NCBI GenBank assembly: GCA_037178855.1
Contig: JASJZC010000001.1
Span: 8,246,001-8,310,000, forward strand
Length of the DNA stretch: 64,000 nt
Origin: Oscheius sp. JU75
Taxonomy: Eukaryota; Nematoda; Chromadorea; Rhabditida; Rhabditidae
Direction: 5' to 3'
The position numbers were made by a program, and so were the translations under genes. The notes below the pieces were generated by a model, which was not told the DNA's origin, made no database searches, and saw only the letters and a list, made by a program, of their open reading frames with translations. The first letter of the stretch is position 1, and every line of letters begins with the position of its first letter. This document shows positions 43,701-55,700 of this stretch, piece by piece.

Positions 43701-46700
43701 AAAGAACCGGACTCTTGGTTCCAGGAGCCGATCTTCTTGGGCTCTTGGGGCTCAATCCAGCTGGGGAAGGCAGAGGAGCTGTCTCCACGTGAAGAGTAGC
43801 GTTGCTGAGTCCTTCGAGGAACAACGGGGCTCCAATTGGGATGTCCGGGTCGTTCTCGGCCCGTTCCAGAAGCTAAAACTTTGGTGTTCATCGTGGTCTC
43901 CCGTTTACCTTCTCAACATCGCTCACCCTGAGCTTGCTCATGAGTTTGCGCTCAATTCCCGGATCAAGACACGAGATTTTGGTACGGTTTTGGCGCGACT
44001 TGGATACTTTGCTTGTTAATGTTGTAGTAGCTGTCAGCGTTGTAGCCATTCAAGTCTCGGCCAATGCTGCTATCCTAGTGCTGGTCAATACGAAGAGAAC
44101 AAGAAGGAAGAGTGAGGAATGTGAAACGGGTGTGACTCTTGGGAAATTTGAGTAGCAGGGACAATGAACCGGGAAAAAAATGAATGGATCGATAGGATAG
44201 AAGAACAGAGAGTTTATTGCAAGCAGCGCGAAACAGTTGAACCCGGCAGAAGTACTCGACCCCCCGAGAGTCCCACGCGATCACAAACAAAAGCCGGATC
44301 TGCTCTGGGCAAAGAGGGGTTCGCGACTACGTGTCAACTACTGAAGGAACAAGATCTTTTCTCAGGCTCCTAGTTTCTTGAAAAATAATTATCGAGTGTC
44401 ACAAAGACAAGCTAAAATCTCGTGTCTTCTCCCATTGAAAAAACCTACGTCTCTCTCGTGTTGCGGTAGTCCAGCGAGCGATTCGTTGTCGAGTTTCGGG
44501 AAGAAGTTACCCTCCTTGACCGTGTTCACTGGAGAGACTGTAGGGGTGCTGCTTTCCTCGTCCGCATGGATCGTCTCGCTGGGAGAACGAGCTCGTTGTC
44601 TGGCCTCGTAGAGCTGAAAAATGAGAATGTTACTTTCTCTTGGAGCTTTCAACACGTGTGTTTAATGGATTCAACATGGTGCCCTCGGGAGCCACGGGAT
44701 GTAGGATATCTGTGTGGTGCGTTCAAAAGGCTGTGACTGGTATATGACAGAAGAGATTCCGCCTTTGCCATTTTCATAGCAATTATTGTTGTAAACAGCC
44801 CGCTGAAGGTATTTCCAAGGGGTCGTGAACAAGCAAACAGATTAAACCCAGGCGGGACTCGTACCCAGCCCCCTCGTAGCCGGAGTGCTAACCGACTGAG
44901 CCATGGGGGTAAAAAGACCATGCTAATTCTCCCCAAGGTATAGAAGCAGCACCTGCACAGAGATTAGCAGTCAGCGGTATACTCTCACTATGAAACTGAA
45001 GAGAATAGTATTGGTTGTTGGTAAGGGTTTCCTCCCGTCTCTCAGATAGCGTTTAGATTGAACTTGGTAATGAGTATAGCTCTTCCAGTCATTTCAAGCG
45101 TCCAACCCATTCACCTCTCTCCCATTCTTTCCACCCACCAATCCCCCCAAACCGGCAGTTTGTGAGGTGGCGGGGTGCCGCCGCCTCCCAATCAATATGG
45201 GGGTTGCGGCCATCCCCGCTTTTACACACCCCATTGCTGATTTCCCTTCGTAGATTCTTCATCCCCCTTTCAGAAAATGAACATGTACCCTGTGACCGCA
45301 AAAAGAAGAGGACGTCCCCCAAAGGAGCAAGTCTCTGTCTTCGATCCAGAATTTTTCGACAAGGTCATTCTGAAGGAGCCGAAGGGCAAGTTCGACAAGC
45401 GGGTCTCTGTGAATTGGGAGCTTGTGGACTGCTATGACACGCTCGACGAGGCTCTGGTCATGGCCAAAAGAAACAAGGTCTCTAAGAGAAAAGTCGACGA
45501 GCTGCAAAATGGGAGGAAAATCACATTCAGGTAAGTTTTGAGAGAACCTTTTCCTATCCCATTATTCCAGATGCAACACCTGGAAGAAGACTCGTTGTGG
45601 CTTCCAAATGTACAGCTTGTCGCAGAATGATGGCAAGCACCTTCTCTACAGGGGAGGAGTCCACGACCATGCTGGTCTGCGGGTACCCTTTTTGCCCACC
45701 CTGCAGGCCCCGAGAGCCGGAGATTTCGATGAACTGAACGTGCCAAAGCAGGAACAAGTAGAGTTTGGCTCGAGTGTGGACGACAGTTGTGGTGGGTTTC
45801 AAAGATGGACCAGGTATCGTTGTGACTTATGCAATAAATTTCAGACTTCGAAACGACAGAAGAAATCAAGTTCGCTGATAAGCTGAACAGGCTCGAGACT
45901 TCGGAAGGCGACGGGGTAAGGCTCTAACTATATCTAGCCTATTCTTCTTTTTTAGTTCAATGCGACGGACATGTTCAGTGGCGAGGTACCTTCTACAATG
46001 GAAGAACATCCCAAGCCTATCCGAGGACCCTTAGCAGAAGCACAGAAGCCTCCTAGCTCAGGCCAATACCAGCTTCAGACTAAAATCCCCGATTTCCTAG
46101 CGGTGAGAGACACTTTTTGCGTCAAAGTAAAGGGTTTTAGATAGCATCCGAATATCAACTTCAGTTTTCGTTCAACTACGGGGAGATAACAGAGTTTATC
46201 ATATCGAATCAAGGCAGAGTGAGTCGAACTTTTGCAACAGTGTCTGCCATTTATAGCTCAGTGGTTAGCGTGCTAAACTATGTATTTGAGCAGCCTGGGT
46301 TCCGTGCTCGCCATGCGTTTCGGGTTTCTAAGAAAGTGGCTGGTCTCGAAAGTGGTTGTTTTCAGAAACGGACAGTTGTGATTCGAGATCTCGGTCAGGA
46401 GATTTCCACAGAGGTCAAAATTGGGAAAAAGGTAGCCGCTAGTCAACATTTCAACAAGTGCGAATGGGCAACTTTGCTTTGGACCATCAAGGGACTCTGT
46501 TTGCATTATTTGATAGTACAGGTGACTGGAAAATAAAAGCTTTCTTTTAATTTTTAAGTTCCTACATTTTTGAAGAATGAAAAGGACTCACCATAGGTTC
46601 AAGGTCGTCAATTGAGGCGAGACTTCCAGCTACCGATCCCTCTTCGGAGATATCGGACAGAATTCGATTGGCGATCTCCTCCTCGATCTGTCGTCTCTCG

Positions 46701-49700
46701 CCACGGATCATCCTCAAAGGAACTTGAACCATCTCCTCTGGTCCCTCAGCTCCCTTCTCCGGCTCGCCACGTCTCGTCTCCTTCCTCGTCTTCGACGGAG
46801 TTTCTCCCTTCTCTTGTGGGATCAGCTTCCTCTTTTCCGTCATCGAGTACTCGGGAGGAGGTGGTCGCTGCTGCTGCTGCTGCTGAGGCTGCTGTGCTCC
46901 TCGGAATGGAGGAATTTGCTGGATTGGGCCGAGCTGCTGCAGTCCACGCGGGTCTTCTCTTGGGAAGTTCTGGTCCAGATCCAGTGGTCGACCAAACGAA
47001 TCGTGAGGGATCCTGGCCAAGTCTTCTGGACGGACAAGACGACCGAACTGATCCAATGGGATCTTGTCCTTGGGGATTTGAGCTAGCTGCTGGGCACTGA
47101 CTCCTTGTGGCCCGAATCGGTCAGGAGAAGAGTCTGGACGTCGACGAGGGTCACGTGGATGATATTCCGGTGGAGGAGGTAGTGATCCGGGTGGCAGCCA
47201 CCCCAATGGAATGTCCGAGAAGTTCTGAACTGTCTTTGTCTATATTTCTCTGTCTACTCACCTCGGGAACAACAGGTCCCTGTTTCCTTTCTCTCCTCGG
47301 CAGATCTTCGACTGGGGCCGGACTCCTAGGTTTAATCCTCAAGTAGTCGTAGACTTCGAGAGCGCCTGCGCCTTCCGCGGGAGGCTGTGGCTGCGGCTTC
47401 GCTACCGCCGTCGATGGGGCCTATAACCCAATACTTTTTTGTGGGGAAAGCAGTAAAAACTCACCAAGATGGCCTCAAGCAATTGCTCTGACGGCGTCTG
47501 TTGGACGAATACTCGCCGCTCCTGCAAAACAGAAAGGTCAGTCAGGAAAATAGGGGATCCGCCCATCAAGAGACCAGCAAACGAAGGGAGAAGATTTGCC
47601 AAAAGTTCATAGATACATGTTAAGACAGTACGGTTCATAAAAACGATTGCTATGCTTTGAAAGTTGCGGAAGTATACACACACGTGTGTGTCAAGACTCT
47701 CTTTGCTCTCTGCCTCTCTTCTCGGCGGCTCGTTGTAAAGGGATATCCAGAGACAGAGAGAGAGAGAGAGTCAGTGTGTGTGTTTGTTCTCCGACTTCCA
47801 GGTCAAAACTATTTGAAAAAGAACCCACCAGCCATTTGAATTTGTAGTTGAATTCCCGCAATCCATCAGCTGGCAGTTGTGCCTCCTTGACTTTGTCTTC
47901 TAACAGCCAGCGATGATCTAGAGCTTCTGTACATGTCATTCTGTCAGCTGGGATCTCCTTCAGCAGGCTGGCCACGAAGTGCTTCGAATCGTCGCTGAAG
48001 GCGCTCCATTCTGGTCCATCAAATGAAATTGTGGCCTTGTCCACATTGGCCAAGGTCTCGTTGTCGTTGTCGCCGTGGAAGGGAGAGATACCGGTCAATC
48101 TGAATACAGTTTTTTTTTGCTGCAGTAGGTGAAGTTCTGAAGAAGTGCCCTCTTCGCTCACAAGCTTCTGATGCCCAGGCCTGACGACAAGTGAATCTGA
48201 CATACTCACACTTGACAAGTCAGCATAATCTTCAATCATGTCCTGTTCTTACAATTAGCGAAAGCCGTTCGCCTGTTACACATGTCAACTCTAATCTAGG
48301 ATAAACTGTGGAAACAGCACTGGATCACTCGGTGGTTTTCAAATCTTGGAGAGGATTTAGAACAGCATTTGGCACAGTGAAGAGAAAGAAAAGGAATTAT
48401 GGTTTGGTCAGAGGAAGAGGTCTCGGGCGGGAAAACTTTCCCATTTTCAGGCCAAACGGGGCAGTACTTTGACCAAAACTTGGCTGAGCATCCAACGTAT
48501 GCATGGGTCCCGCCAGGAACATGAACTGTCTACCAAATTAGCCTCTGCCTCTAGAATTGTCTATTGAAAGAGGGACTTACAGTATGTAGGCTAGAGTTCC
48601 AACACTCCATAGATCTGTGGCCAAGGTCAGCGGATATCCACGTACGACCTCGGGTGAAACGAACTCCGGATTCGAACGGATCGTTCCAGTAATCAGTCCT
48701 CTCAACAAGCGTCTAGCCTGTCCAAAGTCGGCCAGTTTCAGCTTGCCATCCTGCATCAGAATCGTCTCCGGTCTCAGGTCAAGATGGGCAATTCGGAGAC
48801 CGTGCATCTGTTCCAGGGCCAAGAGGAGTTGCCTAAAATGTGTATTTTTGAGAAATCTAAAAAGAAAGATTAACCTCATGAAGATCTGAACCATTCGCTC
48901 GCGATCCATGCCTTCGGGCTCTGTGAGGGCCACACCGGGATGGAGAAGATTCTCCAGGATGGTACCCGTTACACTGAAAATGGGAAATTATGTGATTGCA
49001 TCCGTTTCTCAGCAGTCCCGTAATACTATTTTGCATTTTTTTCGTTGGCTACTAACCGTCCATCAACTGCCGCCTGAACATTTTCGAACAGCTGCATAGC
49101 AAGAAATCACTCTTGTTCTAAAACGGAATCTATTCGTATGCACCTCAAACGTTGGGCGGAATGTGGCGCTTCTCCGTACATAGCTCAGCGATTAGCAAGT
49201 TATATTATGAATCAGAGAGACCGCATGCGATCCCCGCTGATATTTTTCGGGTTTCTAAGATGTTGATAAAGCGTCTTTGACCGCCAGTAATCTCTATGCT
49301 ACAGTTTCGTCTCAGAATTTTCTGTCCCAAATGTTACCAGAAAGGCCACAATCAGATGAGGACGCTGAAAGTTATCAGAATGTTCAGGCTGCACAATATG
49401 TCAAGATTTCAAAGGAGCCCCGCCGGGAAAAGCTAACAACACAAACATCACAAATTTGAAATACACGTATGTTTCTGCTTTTTGCTACTCGATTTGTTCA
49501 ATAACAAGAGGTCACTACCTTAACCCGTTTCTTTTCGTGACGGGACCTTTTGTTCAAGCCAAAGTGGGGGCAGGTCTTAAGCCGAAACTTGGCTGAGTAT
49601 TTAATCAGCTGGAAGCCTAACGTGCCCAGAATATTGGTTTTATGAAGGTCGAAGAATGACATATTATGTGATGGTATCGTGGTTGGTTGTTTTTTTTTCC

Positions 49701-52700
49701 CTAAAAGAGACTTTTCTCGGTTTCTATATGTGTTTAATCGATTTGCCGTCTTCTATCCTAGGATCTAGAATCGTCTGGTTTGCTGAAAAAAAAACGAGGA
49801 AAATGGCGTACAGGACGATGTTAATTGTTATCAATTTTCTCCATTTCTCTTGGTTATTTTTCTAACAAACTAGACGATTCTAGGGTTGCAAATGACGACA
49901 AGTCGATTAAACAAGCTTAGAAACCGAGAAAACAAGCCGGAAAATGCAAAAACAAACTTGAATTGAAGAATTTCTGAAATCCCGTCGCAAAATTAAAAAT
50001 CAACAAAGCGCACGGTTCAGCCGTTCAGCCATAACAGGACTGTTCCTTTAAAAATCCTTACTCACCATTCCGCATCCAATAGAACAACCATTTTTAAAAA
50101 ACAATCTAGAAGTAGGCTATGAATAGACCCAGTTCTACATGGTAGACATTGAAAGAGTATTGAGGCTCCAAAGGGGAACCCTGCTGGACTAGGAACAAAG
50201 TGTAAGAGATCGGGGGCGGCTGATGGCAGCCAGAAGAGAGAGAGAGAGGCGACAAAAGGTGACTTTTTTGGCCAGAGATTGGATGATCAGAGCCAGATAT
50301 TTGTATAGAAGAGATAAACTTGGTTCTTGGAAGGCGGATGAGAGTCGGGACATGTGGTTTGAAGCAAACGGGCCACTTTTCACAAGTTTGATAGATTCTC
50401 GTCTCCAAGTCAAGCTCTTTGTATTTGACTCACTCTCTATTTCTCCCTCACACATGTCCTTAAAGCGGGTCTAAGGTTATTGGTCATGATGCGCGGCATT
50501 GCTGGTTATTGCCTAAATTAGGTGGCAAGTCAACTTTGGGTACTCACTAGAATTTTGCTTTCGTCCCAGTGAAGCCACTGAGAGTTGTTATTTTTTTCAC
50601 CCTTTCCCGGTTTCTATTCCCTTCTGCCGGCTTGTCTCGATCCGTTCCTAGCACTCAAACCTGTTCGCATGTTTCCCTCCAGTCGAGCTACCGGGACAGA
50701 AGCAACGTTTTCACGAACTCCGTACCTCCTAAACTGACTCGACTTGCCGACATATACTGTGCTCACAAAGTAACTGACTGGTTGGCAGTTAGAGCTATCA
50801 TGGAACTACCCTGGACCTGGATTTCAAGAACTACAAGCCGAAGGGGATGCAGTACCCGGGCACAGTGTTTGTCGTCGGAAAGTAGGTCACTGTTTCTGTT
50901 ACTGTCACTCTGTCCCTCGTGCGTGCTTATTGGTAGACTGCGCCGTACTGTCTTTGTCTCTGTCGTCCCCATGTCCATATCGGTAGACTACCATGTACTA
51001 TCTAGTTAAACTACTCCGTACTGTCTCTATCTCTGTTGTTCCGTATACCCATCTCGGTTACTTTTTGAGATAGATTCTCATGTGCTGTCAGATTCTGTCG
51101 TGATCCCTCTACCCTCTGTTTGTCCATCTCCGTTGGCTGCTTACTTGGTAGTATGCCATGTACTGTCGCTATGTCCCTGTCCTTTTCGATTCTATCATAT
51201 TTCTGTCCACTCAGTTCAACTCATATGAACAGATGTCTCGATTTATCCGACTTATGAAAGATCTGACATTTTCTTTGTGTAAGCGAGCAGAAGTCACTGG
51301 AAGGTGTGATTTATCGCGGCACTCTCATCCAACAATTGAATCTCAGTTTCTATAACAAAAGGTTCTACCCACTAGTCGATCTCGTAAATGAAAACAGCTG
51401 AGCATCATAAAATGAAGAGAGACAGCATCTGGTTCGATTCGGTCGCACTTTTATTATCTCTCCCCTTACACCCCTTCGAAATTGTAATCAAGAGAGGAAT
51501 GAGCTTTATTGTTCCGGGCCACCTCCTTTCACCCATCCCGCTCTCAAAATAACGCTGTTTATCAAAAGAACGACTGTTGTTTAGATCCCTCCCTTGATGT
51601 TATTCCTGCCGCCACACCCTGCAGCTCCTCTCGCCTTTTGAACAATCCAAGTGAGTCAGGTAGGTGAGTCTATTCAGGTCTTGAGACTCTACTCTCCCGG
51701 GACAATAGACACGAAACGATTTCGCAAAAAGAAACCAAGGTGAGGAATGTAGTAAGCTTCTTGTTTACTCTTAATAGCTGTAAGCTTGCTGTTTTCCCCT
51801 AGCTTGCCGTGTCTATTGTTCGCTACCACGTTTGGTTTCGACGGGCAATTTTGAATTTCTGAAGTGGGAAAATCATAGCCCAAACTAGGAATTCAAAAAC
51901 CTTCTGAAAATGTTTTCTTAGACAAAAAGATTTAACCGACGCGAGAAACTAACCCGGATCTTCTGGTCTCGTAGTCGGAGCTCTAACCAACTGAGACATG
52001 CGAGTGAGTTATCTTGAAATGACCCTTGAAATACTTGACTTGACTTTTTTTATTCCAGCGGGCGAGGCTCGCTTTCGAGTTTTAAGCAACTGTGTGACTG
52101 TCTACAACGTGGCAGAATTCTCGAGCAAATAGCCTATACAGTGGCTGATGACAGCTTCAACGCGTCATGATTCGAACCAGGTGTACTGTCGATCAAGAAG
52201 AGTGTTCGGAAGGAAAACTGTCAAGAAGACTTACTCTTCGTAGACAATGACCGCGAGGTCCCCGTCATGGATGGCTTGTCTGTACTGGGCAACATTTTCC
52301 TGCTCCAGCACATTGTGTGTCTCTAACCCTCGCTTGGCTTCCTCGAATGGCTTCAGTTGAGCCAAGAAGACCTTTCCGGTCCTTCTTTCCTTGACCCGAA
52401 ACGGTGCTCCTCCAGCCGCCAATCTGCAAAAAACCACCATTAGTCCGTGTACGTACTCGCGTACTTAAGAGATTTTCAGCCGGACGTGCCCGAAAGTTTC
52501 CGTAAAAATTTCGGGCACGGAGCCTGGCTGAAATCGGATCTCTCTTTTGCCATAGGACGGACATTTGGACCAGGTGGTTTTTTGAGCCAGGGAGGCTGGA
52601 GAAGCGTTGACTGCTACCCGGATACGTTCCAAAAGAGTGTACTGTAGTTTTGTAAGAGAGAAGGCTGCAGTCAACACACACCGTTTTTGAAGCCACCAGA

Positions 52701-55700
52701 GAGGAGACGTCACGTGGGGGCACGCGGCCGCCCAGTCCTTTTCATTTTCGAGGTCCGGAAGGTAGGAGCTGGGCAAGAGCCGACGCATTGTTAGAGACAC
52801 GACACGAAACGTCAGACAGTCCTTGAAGTTAGTTGCACACCACAAAAAGGGCGAAACATTTATTATTCGAGGGAAACTTTGGGGGGTGGGGAGGTAGACG
52901 CACGACGACGGGCCGGTGCCATCACACGTCGCCTCCCAGAAATTTCTGGAGCAGATTTCTTCGAAAAGTTTGGTAGTTTCTAGCGAAATTACAGGGGGCT
53001 ACATACATCACAAAAATGAGCAAACCGGGGGGCAGCGTAGTGGGGCGCAGACATATAACAATTATGTGAAATCACAGGAAAAAAATGTGCTTGTGGATAT
53101 TACTTCTCGTCCTCTTCTTCAATCTCGTAGATTTCGCGAACTTTTCGCGCCTCCATAGTCACCCGTTTCTTCGGCAGTTCCACATCGTTGTAATCGCCGT
53201 CAGCTGAAAATTATGACTGTGAATAAAGACTTTTTTATGTGTTTGCATCATTCCGAACCTTTTCAAGTAAGTCTTTTTATTTTTCCCAAAGGAGATACAG
53301 TAACCTACAGGTCTTACAGTAAGAGTACAGTAACCAACCTATCGGACTATCCCCCTGCGGTTCCTATCGAGAAACTCCTGAGAGGGCTTCAAGAGAGTTT
53401 AGATCATCATGCCAGTACTAAGAGCGCCTCTCGAGCTTGACTAACCCGTACCATCGCGCGAGTTAGTGTACTAGTGACAGCTCAATTCAAGCGGGCATAG
53501 CCGGAAAATTTTGTTCCGCGTTGTTTTGAAAAGTTGAAAAGAAAACAGATGAAAAATTACACTTTTTTTTTTTACGAATTACAAACCGGGACTCTAGCGC
53601 TAAAGTACTACAGCTATTCAACCCGCGGCTAATCTAAATTCGATTTTTATATAGTTTTATTAAGTTTCTCTTTCTTCATAGATGTATAAATACATAGAAA
53701 ATCATGTTCGTTTTTTCGATTTCGGATTCGGAATGCTGACGATAGCCGGCGGCGCGAAGCTACCGAAGTCATTCGGGTCTTTCAACAGCTCGCCTGGAAG
53801 ATTCTCCGTCGTCTTTCGAACTGCCCCCTCCCCCAGTTTTGAAAATAAAAAAGCTACAGTACCCTCTACAGTAACAGTGCAGCTGGTCGTTGCCTGGCCG
53901 GCGTCGTTGACTGCCACACAGCTGTAGATGCCGCTGTCTCGCCACATCGGATCGTTGATGATGAGGGAGCAGAGGTAGGGACCGTCTTGGACGAATTTCA
54001 CACGCGTCGATTCAACAATCGGGCGCCATTCCTTCAAAAAATTACGGTAATTCCTAAAGAACTGTCTGTCTCACCTTCATCCATTTGAGTTCAGGGAAGG
54101 GTTCTCCCTCAACTCGGACGTCTAACCTCATCGGATGGGCGGAACTGAAGGTCTTGTTCTGCAGGGGCTGGATGAAGCTGGGCCGGGCTGAAAGTGGAAT
54201 TGGTTACGGAGTTTGTCCACAGAACTCACTAGCTAAATCCACCATGATATTCTGTTGCGCCTCTCCGTAAGGATTTGTCGCGATACACTGGTATTGTCCG
54301 ACGTTCTCCTTGGTGAAACCGGTGATGGTGAGGGTGGTTTCCGTCCCTCCATAGGTGTAGACCTTGTGTTTGCTGGTGGGACTCGTCGTGTCAATGTCCC
54401 ATCCGCGGAATTTCCATTGGATCTGAGGATCCGGGTAGCCGGAGACATTCAAAATCAAGGTCAAGGTGTCATTCTCAGCACAGTAGCGTTTTTCCACAAC
54501 TCCAGGAGAGAACCACGGGGCACAGGCTGAAAACTGTTCATTCAAAAACGCAGGGTAAGACAAAAATACATACCGTACTGTTCAGCGTGGGCGAGATCGA
54601 GAGCTCGCTCGGCATAGGGATCCAACAGAGGGATGACCTTCTTCGTCCTCTTGTCCAGTACCGGCTGGGGAGGAGCCATGAGTCGGGATGGTGGGGATGC
54701 CGGCGACGGATCGGAAATTCCGTAGATGTTCTCAGCTCTTACACGGAACTGGTACGATTTTCCCAGCTCCAGATTTCGAACCTTGCACACGGGCTCCGGA
54801 ATGTTGTAATCTAGCTGAAAGTGTCTCATGGTATCATAAAAAGAGGTTAACCTACCAGAGTCCATTCCTTTTCCGGAAGCTCTCGAATCTCAATGACGTA
54901 GGTGACTTGAGGATACCTCGGCGGTGCTCGTTTGGTTGGAATCCATGACAGAGTGAGGTAGTGTCCAGTGACTTCCTTGATGAAGGGACCACGGTCCGGA
55001 GGGGTGGGAAGACTGGCCACGTTGATTTTCTTGAAGCCGTATTCCTCGGTCAGATAGGGCGTGACATCGATTTCGCCGTTGAACTTGATGTTGTCGAGAT
55101 ACGGCACAGTCACGTCTAGGATGGCTGAGGAAGAGGCTGTTCCATGGCTGTTCTTTGCCACGGCCACATACTCTCCAGCATCATCGGTCGTGGTGTCCAA
55201 AATGATGATAGCATGACTACCGCCGCCACAGCTCTGAATCTTGATTCTGCCACCGGGGACGATCTTCTTCCCGTTGTGGAACCATTCGACCTCCGGAGCC
55301 GGGTGTCCGACGACCAGACAGTCGAAGATGGTCGGCATGTGATGGAAGACGTGTTTGTTCTTGAGTTGGCGGACGAATCCAGGCGGGAAGGGCATTCCTC
55401 CGCGGTCTTGTTCCCCGTCGAAACCGCCAACGGTCCTGGGACGAATGATGTTCAAGGCGCCCTCAGTTCTGGCCGAGCCAAGCTTGTTCGTGGCTTCCAG
55501 AGAGTACTCGCCTTCGTCTTCGGGACCGCTGAAAGTTGTTATGTTGAATCGGAAAGAGGAAGAGACCAGAGATTCTGGCTTGATTCAATTAAACTTACAC
55601 ATTCAAGATGACCAGATGATGGATTCCTCGTTCATCGGTGAAGATGACTCTCTTGCCATCTGGTCCATCCGAGATGATCTCTTCTCCATCCTTGTACCAT

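Larger units (their letters stand above)
42966..47525 (-). other. unc-89: unc-89 interkinase linker
   Basis: Low-complexity region joining kinase 1 to the Ig-FN3 pair, in several exons: a Pro/Gln-rich part (PPPPEYHPRDPRRRPDSSP, a run of six Gln near 46870-46890), Lys/Glu-rich stretches (RKETRRGEPEKGAEGPEE), LYEARQRARSPSETIHADEE, and GFKDLQEELEKKKKVDLDDLEKYRP. No globular fold is recognised. In C. elegans the equivalent interkinase region binds phosphatase and LIM partners. The intron at about 44614-46591 contains an opposite-strand gene. Confidence 0.8.
48974..52230. other. 3.2-kb intron inside kinase 1, rich in repeats
   Basis: Largest unc-89 intron in the window. It contains two tRNA-like elements, a 226-bp fold-back element and a degenerate minisatellite, each listed separately. 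No convincing coding exon was found on either strand. In C. elegans short kinase isoforms arise from internal promoters in unc-89; such a promoter could lie here but no specific motif supports it. Confidence 0.5.
47826..52435 (-). other. unc-89: unc-89 kinase domain 1, split by a 3.2-kb intron
   Basis: Exons 52231-52435, about 48892-48973, 48578-48834 and 47826-48098. The N-lobe reads GAPFRVKERRTGKVFLAQLKPF (Lys kept, Gly loop lost). The catalytic loop is IAHLDLRPETILM: HRD is HLD and the Mg-binding Asn is Thr. DFG is intact (LADFGQARRL). It continues FVSPEVVRGYPLTLATDLWSVG, SDDSKHFVASLLKEIPADRMTCTEALDHRWL. Loss of the Gly loop and the Asn suggests a pseudokinase scaffold, in line with the C. 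elegans first kinase being regarded as inactive. Confidence 0.85.

Noticed and set aside
52150-52185. GGTTCGAATCATG-like T-arm on the minus strand
   Set aside because: No D-arm or anticodon arm is present upstream, so a tRNA-derived origin is not supported.
53100-53203. Exon ending in ..EEEDEK followed by TAA, which looked like an alternative C-terminus of a kinase-less UNC-89 isoform
   Set aside because: A GTAATA donor inside the final Lys codon splices in frame to kinase 1 (..EDEK-LAAGGAPF). The stop is only read if the intron is retained, so no separate isoform needs to be invoked.
53560-53640. Possible tRNA remnant (CCCGGTTTGTAATTCG on the minus strand)
   Set aside because: The B-box match is poor and the A box is unconvincing; kept out of the tRNA-like families.
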